Source of the DNA: Aselliscus stoliczkanus
Taxonomy: Eukaryota > Chordata > Mammalia > Chiroptera > Hipposideridae
Direction: 5' to 3'
Length of the DNA: 64,000 bases
Assembly: GCA_033961575.1 (NCBI GenBank)
Contig: CM066737.1
Coordinates: 101,026,709-101,090,708 of the forward strand
Part shown: positions 10,332 to 22,366 of the stretch, in pieces
How the letters are laid out: each line of letters begins with the position of its first letter
How positions within the stretch are numbered: the first letter of the stretch is position 1
Notes under the pieces: generated by a model
What the model was told of the DNA's origin: nothing
The model's database searches: none
What the model saw: only the letters and a program-made list of their open reading frames with translations
Program-made: the position numbers and the translations under genes

Positions 10332-10840
10332 ACATTCAAAGAAAACAGATTAGCACTGTACAATTGCACATTTGTTTTTCTCTTCATCCTTAGGTTATAA
10401 AAAGCTTAAATTGAAATGTTTTTATGAATCCAGCATTTGTATAAAGTGCCTCTGAAATTATTCTTTCATTTGGGGACATATTAAAGCCAATAAAAATTAA
10501 TAGTGTAAGTCCAAACAAAAAAGTAATTGTAGGGTTCAGTAAACATCACCCAGTAGACTAACAAATTCCCATGGTTCCAAGATTAGAGTGTGAAGGTGCC
10601 TGGGGAGTAGGGCTTCTGTGCTTCTGTGGCATGTCCATCATGTCACCAGTTGTTAGGATAGATAGGGTAGGGTTGGGATACAGATGCCAGATCGTGCTTC
10701 CCTGAACCTGCCTCTTCTAGAAATTCACAGATTATTGTACAAGGAATTATCTTTTTTTCTGAACCAGTATCAGAACCTATGGCCTGAAAAATGCACTGGT
10801 CCATATGGAAACCACTGGACTGAACTCGGGTGCAGTTTGG
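10332..10840. other. Unassigned sequence, no gene seen
   Basis: No recognised repeat or exon. Short frames on both strands at 10643-10905 overlap each other and show no domain. Confidence 0.35.
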
Positions 10841-10844
10841 TGAC

Positions 10845-11060
10845 ACTGACTCAAAAGCCAGAATCTCTGGGTTTAAATCCAAAGCTGTGCAACCTTGGGT
10901 GTTAGTTAACTTCGCTGTGCATCAGCTTCCTCATCTTTTAAGCAGAAGTGATCATAATAGTACTACCTCTCATGGGGTTATTGTGAGGTATAACTGAGAT
11001 CAAACTCTTAGAACAGTGCCTATTACACCTTAAGTATATCACAAATGACATCCATTGCTG
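10845..11060 (+). repeat. MIR SINE
   Basis: Matches the MIR order: 'tctctgggtttaaatccaaa', a 'tgcatcagcttcctcatct' block, 'ctctcatggggttattgtga' and 'gaacagtgcctatta'. Confidence 0.85.
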
Positions 11061-11936
<876 letters not shown>

Positions 11937-12109
11937 CTCCTCCCAGGACAATTTCACTAATACCCAAAGCCTCAGTTTCCACCCATAGAGAACATTCTGG
12001 TCTTTGCCTGCTGATCATCTCTTTCCTCACCTTCTAATACCAGAATTTCTCTTTCCTAGAGGAACACACTTATGCATTTTCATGGAACTGATCTTGTCCC
12101 AGTCATTGC

Positions 12110-12500
12110 CACATGTTTTGGTTCATGACCTAGTCACGGCTAATCAGAATACTCCAACTCTGGGTTACAGACCTTCATTCAGGAATGGACATGTAATCCC
12201 CAGTGGACCAATCATAGTCTTCACTGAGATGTTTCTGCTGAAGCTATCAGAAAAAACAATACAAATCTCTGCTGAGTTAAATGAATGGGTGTGAACTGGG
12301 GCCTTTGGGGTTTCCAGGGGTCATCATGCCCAAGAGAATCCACGTGATTATAAGAAAGTCAGAAATCTAATACTACTATTTAAACCCCTGGATCCAGCTA
12401 TAACTGAAGCTGAAAACACAGCCCCTGGGATTTTTGATGTCCTTAGCCAATGAATTCCCTTATTGATTTTTTTGTCACTTGCAACTAACCATATGCTCAT
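12110..12500 (+). repeat. Old LTR-like interspersed repeat
   Basis: The pattern 'ggaatggacatgtaatcccc', 'gtggaccaatcatagtctt', 'taaacccctggatccagcta' and 'gaattcccttattgattttt' resembles the end of a mammalian LTR or LTR-like element. The family is uncertain. Confidence 0.45.
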
Positions 12501-12649
12501 GACTCCCAAATCCACATCCGCAGCCAAGGCTTCTCTCATGAGCAAAAGACTCATAGAAATAACATGCAATTAAGCAATCCCTACACAGATGTCTGACAAG
12601 GCCATCTCAGACACATGTTATTTGCTAAACATGGCAAGCCTAATCGCAC

Positions 12650-12812
12650 TGTAAATTTATATTTACTTGTTAATGTTTTTAAATTCTCCACCAGAATATA
12701 AACTCTATGAGGACAGGTATTTTGCTGTTTATTTTTTGTATCTCTAGCGCCTAGAGGAACACATATGGTAGATGTTCAATAAGCATTTGTTGAATGAGTG
12801 AATGACTAAAAC
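12650..12812 (+). repeat. L2 LINE 3' end
   Basis: Has the classic ending: 'aaactctatgaggacagg', a 'tgtatctctagcgcctag' block, and 'caataagcatttgttgaatg' with (GAAT)-type short repeats. Confidence 0.85.
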
Positions 12813-12889
12813 TAAGGAATTTTCCTTAAGTCTTTTTATAATATCATCTACTGTATTCAATGAGTTACTAAACCCTATAGATTTTGACT

Positions 12890-13415
12890 CACGAATATCT
12901 CACATCTCATGTCTGATCCTGTCAGTACACCCCACTGCTTATTTCAAGCCCAAATTGCTTCTTGCCTGAACAATGGCAAAAGTTTCCTAACTCCTAGTCC
13001 TGTCTCCAGCTACCCTTGACACAACTACCATGCTTTTTCTAAATTGGAAAGCAGATTCTATTGCACCTCTGCCTAAAATACATCAGTGATGAAACCAGAA
13101 TTTCTTGGCTCAATTCCTGGCTCCTGCTTCCCTTTCCAAGCTCACCTCCTGCCTCTCTCTCCATGCCGCTATTCCTAAGGACAAAGAAATCACTTAGGGT
13201 CTCCCAAATTCATCAGCACATTTCCTGCCTCTGCATCTTTGCACATGTTGTAGTCTGTTCCCATGCTTGTCTTTTCACCCTCATGATTTTCTGCAAAACT
13301 TCAGAAAGCCTTCTGGAATCTCTTTCTCCATTCTGACTTAGGAGTCCCTTCTCTATGTTCACAAAGCTTCCTATATATCCCTTTTTCTACCAAAGCACTT
13401 ACATGGCACAGACTA
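12890..13415 (+). repeat. L2 LINE fragment
   Basis: Contains the L2 block 'tgcctctgcatctttgcaca', followed by 'ttctgcaaaacttcagaaag' and a 'ccaaagcacttacatggcac' end. It lies just after another L2 end, so two copies or a rearranged one. Confidence 0.6.
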
Positions 13416-13429
13416 TTTCAGTGCCAACT

Positions 13430-13720
13430 AGTATCAATATTTTACTTTCCTCATGGGCATGCAGTTGGACTGCATTTTCCAGCCTCCTTTGCAGTTAGAG
13501 GTAGGCATGTGACTGAGTCCTGACCAAATTAATGTGGGTATAAGTGATGTGCACCACTTCCAGGTCTGGTCCATTGAAACCTCTTCACATATGACCCTCT
13601 CTCTTTTTCCCCTTAGCTGAATAGAAAGGATGAGGACCTACCAGAGGTAGGAGCAATGAGGTGGGTGGAGCCACTGCACAATTCTACAAATTGGGCCACC
13701 ATGGGGTCAAAACAGAAATA
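13430..13720 (+). repeat. Old MaLR/LTR-like repeat
   Basis: The order 'ctgcattttccagcctcctt', 'gcagttagaggtaggcatgt' and 'gatgtgcaccacttccagg' matches a widespread mammalian LTR-like repeat. I cannot name the subfamily. Confidence 0.5.
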
Positions 13721-14565
13721 AAAGAGGGAAAAAAATCCAGGAAATTCAGCACCATACTGACTTCATCAAGTTTTGAAATCCCTCCCCAATCTGCCTCCTA
13801 GGATTTACTTTTCAGAGTCATCATTCAGTTATTGTCATTGTTGTTTTTGTATTCGGTCTACAGTTTTAATCAGTTGGACAGATAGGATGTAAAGGGCTTA
13901 TCCATCTTGGCCAGCATTCCCTCCATCATTTTTTTAAATCTGAATTCCTGTCTGAATATTTGGCTGATAGTGGGACCTTAACAATGGTTTGCTAGGTGGA
14001 CTAATGAATTATCCAGATTCATAAAATCAACTATGGCATACTCGTACCAGAACAGCATTTCTTGTTCTCAGCTTTACAATTTATTTAAGTGTGAAAATGT
14101 TTGAAATGGTGCTCAGGAGAACTACAGATGTGATTAAGGATAGAGAGCACTGTAGATGTTCCAAGAAGAGTTTACACTATATGGTATTACTTAACTTTTT
14201 AACTTTTCTGATGGGAAAAGAATGAGTGGTGATAAGTTCACATACATATCTTCAAATTAATGCAAGATGGAAATTTGGGAATTGCTCCTTTGTAAACTGA
14301 ATGTGGCTTGTTTCTTGTACCTTATATATGTATAATAAGCAGAGGTAAGCAATCTATATTCATATATGTGTGTTGAGAACTTAGTTTGTAAGTTTTTGAT
14401 TCCCTAAACATTTGCAACTCCTTATTATTATTTTTTATAAACAAATATATCACTCAGTTAACACGTATTTGTTGAGACCTCCTACATGCAAAGTTCAATG
14501 AGGGTTAAAAGAAGTATAAGAATTAATTCCTGTTTTAAAAAATAGTAATAAAGCCCCAGTAATGA
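13721..14565. other. Unassigned A/T-rich sequence, no gene seen
   Basis: No open frames of note, no repeats that I can name. Confidence 0.35.
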
Positions 14566-14569
14566 GAAC

Positions 14570-14770
14570 TTGACATTTTACAAAGCACTTTTACTCTTCT
14601 CACTTAGTATTTGTCTCACAATGTCTCAGTGAGGTTGGGTGTTGGTCTGATTTGACAGACTCTACAGACACTCAGAAGGTTTCAGGAACCTATTTCTGAT
14701 CACATGATAATGGCAGAACTGAGTTTTCTACCCAGGTCTTCTGGTTCCAATTTCTGTTTCCTTGTCATTA
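14570..14770 (-). repeat. MIR SINE
   Basis: Reverse MIR: 'cattttacaaagcacttt', 'tctcacaatgtctcagtgag' and 'gatcacatgataatggcaga', then the 'acccaggtcttctggttcc' end. Confidence 0.7.
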
Positions 14771-15245
14771 TACCTCAGTCTAGCAGGGGTATAGGGGCAT
14801 AAAACATCCCATCCACAAACAGCTATCCCACGGCTCACCTATCCAATGGCAGGCTATGACAAATGTCAACCGAATGGTCAAATATAGCAGGGAGCACACT
14901 TCTCTACCTCCCCTCCTTAACTCTTTTTAGGACAGACAGCATTATAGAAAGAGCACTGTTGATCTGGTTGACTCACTCTGAGCCACAAACTCGTGGTTGC
15001 TAATGTTGATAAGGTTATTTTATTTAGGATGTAATAAATAAAGAGCACAAAAAAGACTCAGAGAATACCTGGGTCCAAACTGTCAGCACTAGAGATTTCT
15101 AAGAAAAATTCTGTATATAGTAGTCTACAAAATGATACACAAGGTGGTTCCAATATTCACTTTCAATCATTTGTTACCAAGGAAATGTGGAAAACTTTAG
15201 CTAACTACTCTTGGTAAGTAAATAAGTGTATTTTTAAAATTTAGA
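14771..15245. other. Unassigned sequence, no gene seen
   Basis: A/T-rich, only short frames. Confidence 0.3.
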
Positions 15246-15249
15246 TGTC

Positions 15250-15456
15250 AAATTAAAGACGTACCAAAAGAAAACTAATCTAGGGTGACAGTCAGGAAAT
15301 GGAGGATTACCTGGGAAGGGGCATGAGGGACTATTTGGAGGTGATAAAAGTGTTCTATAGTTTGTTTTGGGTATCTACAACTATCTACAACTCATAGGAA
15401 AGGAACTTTTAAGATCTGTGTATTTTGTTTTATGTTAATTATACCTCAATTTTTTA
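15250..15456 (+). repeat. L1M-type LINE 3' end
   Basis: Ends 'gttctatagtttgttttggg' to 'gttaattatacctcaatttt', the typical 'tatacctcaat' L1 3' terminus. Confidence 0.65.
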
Positions 15457-15899
15457 AATGTGGAAAAGAGTGTAGAGTTCCTCAAAATTCTTTTAGGGAT
15501 ATGTTAGCAAAAATGCTTTATAACCATTGTTGTAGGCCTAATGGAACACACCTCTCATTTTTCGAGATTCTTACCTTTTCTTTTGGTTTCTTGAAACCAT
15601 GCAGCTTGACTGTAGAGTAGTGATCCATAACATGTCACATTATTGATGTGTTTCAATTGTTAGCTTTAGTGTTTTTCTCATAGCCATCTTGGATTTTTAT
15701 GCCAAAGAATGTTCTGTAACAGAATAAAAGAAAAAGATGGGGAATGAAATTAACTAGGAAAAGTTTCATCTTCAGATAATTTGGTGAGTGGATGTATTTT
15801 CCTGTTTGTCTTTGTAAGTGCTCCTCCCCAAACCTCTTCTTTAGATGACGAATGTAGTGATTAAAGTAACTTTTCTCATACTTGGAGTCCCCAAATTGA

Positions 15900-17452
15900 T
15901 AATCTAGTTCTAAAGAATTGCTCTCGAATTCCACATGAATTTAGAAGGGAGGCTGCGCTGGCACACAGACATTTGCGTGAATCAATGAAGGGATGCAGTG
16001 GGTTACACTGAGTGGAGATGCTCAGTACTGATAATTTTCTCCCTGATGCGGTACTGGTCATCGTTTCTCTGCAACTCGCAGATTCAGCTAGGCTATAAAA
16101 ACCTTAATTACCAGCTGAATCTTCTTGCAAAGAGGGCATGGAGTCCCAGGCTTCTTGAATCTTCTCTGGTGCAGTGGAAACAAGTGACACCGTGGCCTAT
16201 TCTTCCACGAATAATATTCCCATCTTGTGGTCTCTTCTCCCATATGCTACACGACTGCAAGAGATTTTGTCAGTCCTTCATGATTTCCGTAACTGCTCTC
16301 TTCTCCAAAAGGCCATCTCATTGTTCTCCTTTTCTTAAGATGCTCTTTGGGCTTTCAGAACTGTGAGCCAAATCCAAGAATTCCATTGAGCTGCAGAGAG
16401 CAAGAAGTTTGGGTTTTCTCCCTTTCTTTATAGATCTTTGGCTTGATCAAACCACTAGAGTTGAAATGGTTCTTTGGCAATAGGGACATCAATCCTTCCA
16501 TTTTCCTTCTTCACAGGTGTGGCAGTGATAAAGAGAATGAAGAGATAATGAGCTCACTTAGAATACTGATCTTCCTCAGAGCCCAGCACAGAAGCATCTC
16601 TTGTTTGGAGAGTTCAGTTTCTTCTAGTCAGTAACATTGCCACAACCTCAGAAGCAACTTCTCCATCAGCATCATTACTTAAGGGTGTAGAATCCTCAAG
16701 GTCATTGTTTTTCCACCTTCATCACAATTTTGTGACTTACATTTCCTATTTTTTTACTTGTTTGGTCAGTATTTACATCTTCTACTTTAATTCCAGCACC
16801 TAAGTCCTGCTCCAATACTGACAATTCAAAACCCACACTACACCCCGAGTGTCTGAAACAATGGCAGGACCCATTTCCCACTCTAGGATTTCTGCGTTTA
16901 TGAAGTGAGGTAGGCAGCATGGGAATACCACCTTCTTCCATTCTTTTTCTGGTGTTGGAACTTTCCTCTGCATGTTGCTTCAGAACCTGGAGTGGTGGCA
17001 GCAAGATTCTTTCTTAGCTTATCATAGAGCTTTCGAGAAGAAGCTCTGACGTTGAAGTAGTTCTCACAAAATAATTCCACCATGGTGTACCACAGGCTGC
17101 TTTGCCATTATATGCTGGCATAGACAATACATGACCACTTGAATGGGGAACATTTCACCTTTGCATCTGCCACCTGCAAAGTCTTCAAATTTGTGGCAGT
17201 TTTATTGTACCCGTTGTACACATAAGATCAATCCGATTGATCTGGCCTGGGGAGAACCTGCAAGCACTATCAGATGTTGAACATTGGGCGGAATTGGAAA
17301 ATGACATCATTTTGGCACTGAAGAATTTTCAGTCTGTTGACCAAAAGTTAGAGCTACTCCATGGATTGCCACTCGGTTGAATGTGGAGAGTGTCAACCAT
17401 GGGTCTTACCACCTCAGCATCATTTTGAAACAGCGAATAGCCAAGAATTTTT
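15900..17452 (-). pseudogene. Possible decayed retrocopy of an unidentified gene
   Basis: Read on the minus strand, this span gives protein-like phrases in shifting frames without intron-like gaps. From about 17440 down: SLFQNDAEVVRPMVDTLHIQ; at 17083-16990 MVELFCENYFNVRASSRKLY and a DKLRKNLAATTPG block; at about 16870-16730 ELSVLEQDLGAGIKVEDVNT and SKKIGNVSHKIVMKVEK; then after a frameshift near 16705 NDLEDSTPLSNDADGEVASE. Several stops and frameshifts separate them. I cannot identify the parent gene. No A tail or TSD is clear at the low end. A type B SINE follows at the high end. It could also be an old unrecognised transposon. Confidence 0.3.
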
Positions 17453-17915
17453 TTTTAAAGATTTTTTTGGGGAATTGGGGGAGGGGAACAGCGTTGGGGA
17501 ATCAGGGAAGGGGAACAGACAAGTTGCTGTCCTTTTGTTCTTCAGTCTAGTTGTGGAGGATGTCACTTCACTGGCCCATGTTGGTATCATCATTGCACTC
17601 TTCCCAGTGAGGCATATTGGTTGCAGGCCTCTGGACGGTCGCTCACAGCAGCTCTTGACAGCTAATGCTGGCTGCCAGCCAATCACGCTGGCTGCCGGCC
17701 ACTCACTGTAGCCTATGGCAGCCCACTGCAGCAGGGGCTGCAGCTATGCCATCCCGGGGACTCACAGCAGCCCAGCTCCAGGTCGAGCTGTTGTGCACCA
17801 TCTTAGCTGTAGAGGGCAGTATCACTGGCCCTCATATGGGATCCGAACCAGGGCCCTGATGCTCAGAGCTGGTGTCCCAAGCCAGCTCTTAACCAACATG
17901 CCACTCGGCTGGCCC
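17453..17915 (-). mobile_element. Long SINE (type B)
   Basis: The low end has 'aaagatttttttggggaatt' (the tail in reverse), and the high end 'aacatgccactcggctggcc' is the reversed head. The flanks 'ccaagaattttt' and 'tcaagcattttt' are a slightly diverged TSD, so this is an older type B copy. Confidence 0.88.
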
Positions 17916-17969
17916 TAGTCAAGCATTTTTAAGAGACACTTTCTGCCCTGAAACAATCTCTGTGCTCTT

Positions 17970-18417
17970 CTGTACTCAGTTGAATAACGTCACCCACTCC
18001 AAGTTTATGTTCACCTGAAACCTCAGAATGTGGCCTTATTTGGAAATGGGGTCTTCGTAGATATAATTAGTTAAGATGAGGCCATAGTGGGTTAGGGAGG
18101 GTCCTAATGCAATGACTAGAGTCCTTATAGAGAGAGGAGAGGACACAGAAAGACATATGGAAAAGAGGTCATGTGATGATGAAGGCAGAGATTGGGGTGA
18201 TGCATCTACAAGCCAAGGAACACCACAGTTTGCTGCCAGAAGCCACGAAAAGGCAAAGAAGGATCCTTCCCTAGAGCCTTCCAAAGGAGCATGGCTCTGC
18301 CGACATTGTGAATTAGGGCGTCTGGCCTTCAGAACTACGAAAGAATACATTTCTTTTGTTTTTTTCCACCCAGTTTGTGGTACTTTTTTGTGGCAGCCAT
18401 GGGAAACTAACACATTT
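17970..18417 (+). mobile_element. MLT1-type MaLR solo LTR
   Basis: The typical order is present: 'gaatgtggccttatttggaa', 'gtcttcgtagatataatta', 'gcagagattggggtgatgc', 'atccttccctagagccttc', and the end 'cccagtttgtggtactt' with 'ggcagccatgggaaacta'. It holds a polyadenylation-like 'gaatac' region in place of AATAAA. No internal sequence flanks it, so it is a solo LTR. Confidence 0.85.
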
Positions 18418-18477
18418 TCTTTCACTGTCCACAATACATTGTTTACAGATTCTACTTGAAGACACCAGTGAGAAGAA

Positions 18478-18690
18478 TCATAGTGTTGTGGTTCAGTGGA
18501 GTGATTCTGAAGCCAGATTACTTGGGTTTCAATCTTGACATTGCCACTTATTATCTGTGACCTTGAGCAATGTACCCCCACTGCTCTGTGCCTCAATTTT
18601 CCTGACTTATGAAATTGGGATTAAATGAATTAATAATGTTAAGTGCTCAGAGCAGTGCCTGGGACAGAGGAAATGCTACTATGTGTTTGT
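18478..18690 (+). repeat. MIR SINE, near full length
   Basis: Shows 'gttcagtggagtgattctg', 'gccacttattatctgtgacc', 'ctctgtgcctcaattttcct', 'taagtgctcagagcagtgcc'. A 186-codon minus-strand frame (18036-18596) lies wholly within this MIR and the MLT1 LTR and is not a gene. Confidence 0.88.
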
Positions 18691-18897
18691 TATATGAAAA
18701 AAAAGTCTGTTGGTTTGAAATGGCCACATGGAAATGTGAATGGTTCCATAGAGCAGGAGATAGGACATAAGCTTGACCTTCAGAAATTAGGTAAGGCCAG
18801 TCAAAGGCCACTCAGGTAGAAGAAACAGTGTGAGCAAAGGCTTGTTGGGGGTGTGAAGAAAGGGGGCAGCAAAACCCAATGACAACAAGACTTTCCA

Positions 18898-19051
18898 GGG
18901 CCGGCCAAGTGGCTCAATTGGTTAAGAGCTGGCTCAAGGTGTGAGCTCTGAACAACAGGGTCGCCAGTTGGATTCCCGGCCCGAGCTGAGCTGCTGCTGA
19001 GCTGCCAACAGGAGGCAGGATGCCTCAGCTAAAAAAAAAAAAAAAAAAAAA
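18898..19051 (+). mobile_element. Type C SINE
   Basis: Begins 'gggccggccaagtggctcaa', then 'gagctggctcaaggtgtgag', 'gagctgctgctgagctgcc', and 'gaggcaggatgcctcagct' before a 20-plus A tail. An exact 11-bp TSD, 'aagactttcca', lies at 18887-18897 and 19052-19062. Confidence 0.92.
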
Positions 19052-19239
19052 AAGACTTTCCACTCTCCATGATGGTCAGCAGTGAAACTTATGATATTTG
19101 CACACATATGGGGTCAATGAGGCTGCTTGCAGCTGGACCTTGAAGGTCACCTTGGGGGTCACAGTTCAAGTTCCTAAGAACTGAGGCAAGATAATAGCTT
19201 GGCACGCCCATTCCCAGCATCTGTGGGGAGCTCAGGTTT

Positions 19240-19390
19240 TCAGCAGCACTTTTCATACTTGCATATGCATTAAAATGCAGATTCTAACTCAGTAGGTCTG
19301 GAGTGGGGTCCAGCAGTGTACATTTCTAACAAGCAGGGGATATTTAGTCTTCAGGTCTAAGGACCACACTTTGGCTCCTTACTACTCCAA
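19240..19390. repeat. MER20-like hAT relic
   Basis: 'aatgcagattctaactcagt', 'aggtctggagtggggtccag' and 'catttctaacaagcaggg' follow the MER20-type arrangement. It abuts the next copy. Confidence 0.6.
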
Positions 19391-19545
19391 GTGTGGTCCA
19401 TGAACTAGTAACATCAGCACCCCTGGGAGCTGATTAGAAATGTTAACTCTCCAGTCCCCTTACCCCACCCCAAACCCATTGAATCAGAATCTGCATTTTA
19501 ATGAAGTCCTCAGCTGATTGAGAGGCACACTAGCTCTAGAAAAGC
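19385..19545 (+). repeat. MER20-type hAT-Charlie element
   Basis: Clear order: 'ccaagtgtggtccatgaac', 'gggagctgattagaaatgtt', 'cccattgaatcagaatctgc' and 'gctgattgagaggcac'. Non-autonomous, no coding capacity. Confidence 0.75.
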
Positions 19546-19599
19546 CCTGCATTAGAGAACTCAGGTAGCTCAGCTTGTTAGAGGGCAGGGTCTAGCCAC

Positions 19600-19915
19600 C
19601 TCGGTTCTTGGACCTAGTTACTATTAGAACCTTGTGGGTGGCTTTTTAAAAATCACGATGTCTGGGGTCGGCCGAGTGGCACAGTGGTTAAGGGCTGGCT
19701 TGGGAAGCCAGCAGCCCCGGTTCAGGTCCCACATATGATGGCCAGTGACACTGCCCTCAAAAACAAAACAAAACAAAACAAAACAAAATCATGATGTCTG
19801 GGTCAAAGTGGCTCTGTTAAATCCAAATCTCTGCAAGTGGAGCCATGGGGATCAGTATTCTTTTAAAACTCCCAGATGATTTTAATGTGTACTCAGGGCT
19901 GAGAACCACAGGCCT
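19600..19915. repeat. hAT-Charlie relic split by a SINE
   Basis: Left part 'gtgggtggctttttaaaaat' and right part 'taaatccaaatctctgcaag', 'ttcttttaaaactcccagat', 'gctgagaaccaca' make one small hAT-type element. The type A SINE at 19667-19784 interrupts it. Confidence 0.6.
19667..19784 (+). mobile_element. Short tRNA-derived SINE (type A) with (AAAAC)n tail
   Basis: Head 'gtcggccgagtggcacagtg' and B box 'ggttcaggtcc', tail of AAAAC repeats. TSD 'aaaatcacgatgtctggg' at 19649-19666 and the same with one change at 19785-19802. Confidence 0.93.
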
Positions 19916-19989
19916 AGGAAAACCCCAAACAAGGCTGGAAAGAGAGACTGAGGCCACGTGGAGTTCTTGATGGGATTCAGGCCCTTTTT

Positions 19990-20228
19990 TCCCAGCATAG
20001 CACAGCAGTTACAAGCTTGGGCTGTGGAGCAGGTGGGCCTGCGTGGGTTCAAATCCTGCTTTGTGCCACTGTGTGATAGGCAAGGCACTTGACCTCATTG
20101 CCTCTATTTCTTTACAATGGAGATGATCATAATAGTAACTGTGCCATAGGGTGTTTATGAGGTTTAAATGAGTTCATGTAAAGTGCTCATTACAGTGTTT
20201 GGCACACAGTCAGAGCTATGCACTTGTT
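19990..20228 (+). repeat. MIR SINE, near full length
   Basis: 'gcacagcagttacaagctt', 'ggttcaaatcctgctttgtg', 'gcaaggcacttgacctcatt', 'taaagtgctcattacagtg', 'ttggcacacagtcagag'. Among the better preserved MIRs here. Confidence 0.9.
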
Positions 20229-20439
20229 CATTTAAATACATGTTTTATTCTTTCTGATGAAAGGTTTCTCACTTTCCTGTTGCCCTACCCCATCTTTGGT
20301 GCTAGGTTCTTGGGCAGTAATTGCACCTCTGATTAGGTGCTCAATAAATGTCTGAGGCATGACTGAATGGTTACAATGCCCCCTTGTGTATTTGGTGGGA
20401 AGAAATAACAAAACACAGTTTTTCCATACTCCTATAAGT

Positions 20440-20562
20440 AGCGTGACGAAATGTCCTGGTTTGGCCAAGAAAGAGGGGTTTCCCTGGACATGGGACTTAC
20501 AGTGCTAAAACTGGTGAAGCTCAGGTAAATTGGGACAAGTTGTTTACCCTAAATATGGGCAC
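20440..20562. repeat. Small palindromic DNA transposon
   Basis: 'gtgacgaaatgtcctggttt' at the left mirrors 'aattgggacaagttgtttac' at the right, with 'catgggacttacagtgct' between. A related copy starts at about 42770. I recognise the type as a common short mammalian DNA element but do not name it. Confidence 0.55.
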
Positions 20563-20774
20563 AGCTCAGATGTTCATTTCCTCAAATTACCATTTCTAAA
20601 TAAGCACAAAGAGAGACTCCCAAGGCCAACTCATTTCTGTGTGCGTAACAAAGGCAATGGCAATTCGCTTCCTGGCCATGGAGTGTGTGCATGTGTGTGC
20701 GCGTGTACATGCATATATCTACACACATGCACACCAGTAATAGTCGTAACTGAAATGTATGCAGTATGATGAGC

Positions 20775-20985
20775 AGTTTGAATGCTTAAGAGGAAGCATC
20801 AGATGGCCTGGTTCAAATCCTGGTTACGCCACTTAATAGCTTTGTGACATTGAGTATGTTTCTTAGCCTCTCTGTGCCTCAGTTTCTCCATCTGCAAAAT
20901 GGGGATAACAGCACTTACCTTTCAGAGATTTTAGGAGAATAGTTGTGTTCATATATGTGAAGTATGTGGCGGTGCTGGACATTAA
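20775..20985 (+). repeat. MIR SINE
   Basis: 'ggttcaaatcctggttacgc', 'cacttaatagctttgtgaca', 'ctctgtgcctcagtttctcc' and 'atctgcaaaatggggataac'. Confidence 0.9.
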
Positions 20986-20989
20986 TAAC

Positions 20990-21599
20990 TTTGATTAATG
21001 TTAGAGATGATTATTATTGCTATCATTATTAACACTACCAGACAACTTACATCCCTCCTCTGCTTCTCTCTCTTTCTCACCTCCCAGCCTCTTCCTTTTG
21101 CCGTGAGCCATCTGCAACCTGCTTTCTGTTTTCTATCCCTGCTCTCTCCCTCCCCCACCAGAGGGACCATCAATAACTTTACCTTGCTGAGACAGACAGA
21201 GCCCCCAGTCCACCCTCACACGTGTGAACTGAACACATACTTTGTGCTGTATGCTACTACAGCATTATGAATCTGTGTTAAATGACATTAATTTGAACAT
21301 AGAAAACCAATACACCTATTTTTGTCTTTATTGGATCAGAGCCAAGAGGTAAGTGACCGTGGATGTGAACTTCAGTAAATATGTGGTAAGTTCTGTCCCG
21401 ACAACCATAAAGATGAGATGGAGAATTATAAGCCAATCACTATTAAAATTAAGTTACTAAGGCTTGAAGAACAAGCAAGAGTGCTAGTAATACAGGTTTC
21501 TGGTAGAGCAGTAAGGCATTTCTCAGTCTTTCTAATCCATGATTTGGATGAAAGCATAGATGCCACACATCATATGTGCAGAAGAAAAATAACAAATCC
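20990..21599. other. Unassigned sequence, no gene seen
   Basis: C/T-rich near 21050-21180 and otherwise A/T-rich. Short frames only. Confidence 0.35.
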
Positions 21600-21790
21600 T
21601 TTTTTTTATTAGTTTCAGGGGTACAAAACAATGTAATAGACATTTCACCCCTCACAAAGTGATAACCCCCTCCCCCAATCTACTCCCCCTTTGACATCGT
21701 ATATAGCTACTATAATTCCATTGACTGCATTCCCATGCTATACTCCACATCCTGTGACTATAAATATATTAGAGTTGACATTCATTATTA
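21600..21790 (-). mobile_element. Young L1 3' end
   Basis: The minus strand ends in a poly(A) that appears as T's at 21600-21608, preceded by the 3' UTR ('gtacaaaacaatgtaataga', 'ctcacaaagtgataacccc', 'actataattccattgactgc' on the plus strand). The same 3' UTR appears at 28235-28462 on the other strand, so this is one recent L1 lineage. Strongly 5'-truncated. Confidence 0.8.
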
Positions 21791-21807
21791 TTAAGCTTCA
21801 GTTTTTT

Positions 21808-22366
21808 TTTTTTTTTTAAGATTTTATTGGGGAATTGTGGGAGGTGAACAGCGTTGGGGAACCAGGGAAGGGGAACGGACAAGGTGTTGTCCTTTTTGTT
21901 CTTCAGTCTAGTTGTGGAGGACATCGCTTCACTGGCCCATGTTGGTATCATCATCGCACTCTTCCCGGGTGAGGCAGTCACTCACCAACCATTGAATGGC
22001 CGCTCACAGCAGCTCATGGCAGCTGATGAAAGCACACTTGCCAACTGCCACAGCTCCCGGCCGCCCCACTGCAGCCTTCGCTGTCGCTGGTGACTCATGG
22101 GAGCCCAACTCCAGGTCGAGCTGCTGTTCACCATCTTAGCTGTAGAGGGCTCAGCATCACTAGCCCTCATGTGGGATCCGAACCAGGACCCTGCTCTCAA
22201 AGCTGGCGTCCCAAGCCAACTCTTTTTTTTTTGAGGGCAGTGTCACTGGCCCTCACATGTGGGATCTGAACCACAGCCGCTGGCATCCCAAGCCAGCTCT
22301 CAATCACCGCGCCACTCGGCCGGCCCCCAAGCCAACTCTTAACCAACGCGCCACTGAGCTAGCCCC
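21808..22366 (-). mobile_element. Long SINE (type B) split by a type A SINE
   Basis: Low end 'aagattttattggggaattg' is the reversed tail, high end 'aaccaacgcgccactgagct' the reversed head. It is interrupted at 22225-22326. Flanks 'agcttcagttttt' and 'agcttactttta' are a poor TSD. Confidence 0.9.
22225..22326 (-). mobile_element. Short SINE (type A) nested in a type B SINE
   Basis: Exact 14-bp TSD 'ccaagccaactctt' at 22211-22224 and 22327-22340; those 14 bases are part of the host SINE's tRNA-like head. So type A copied itself after this type B copy was in place. Confidence 0.93.

Noticed and set aside
18036..18596. 186-codon open frame on the minus strand
   Set aside because: It lies entirely across an MLT1-type LTR and a MIR, in antisense to both.
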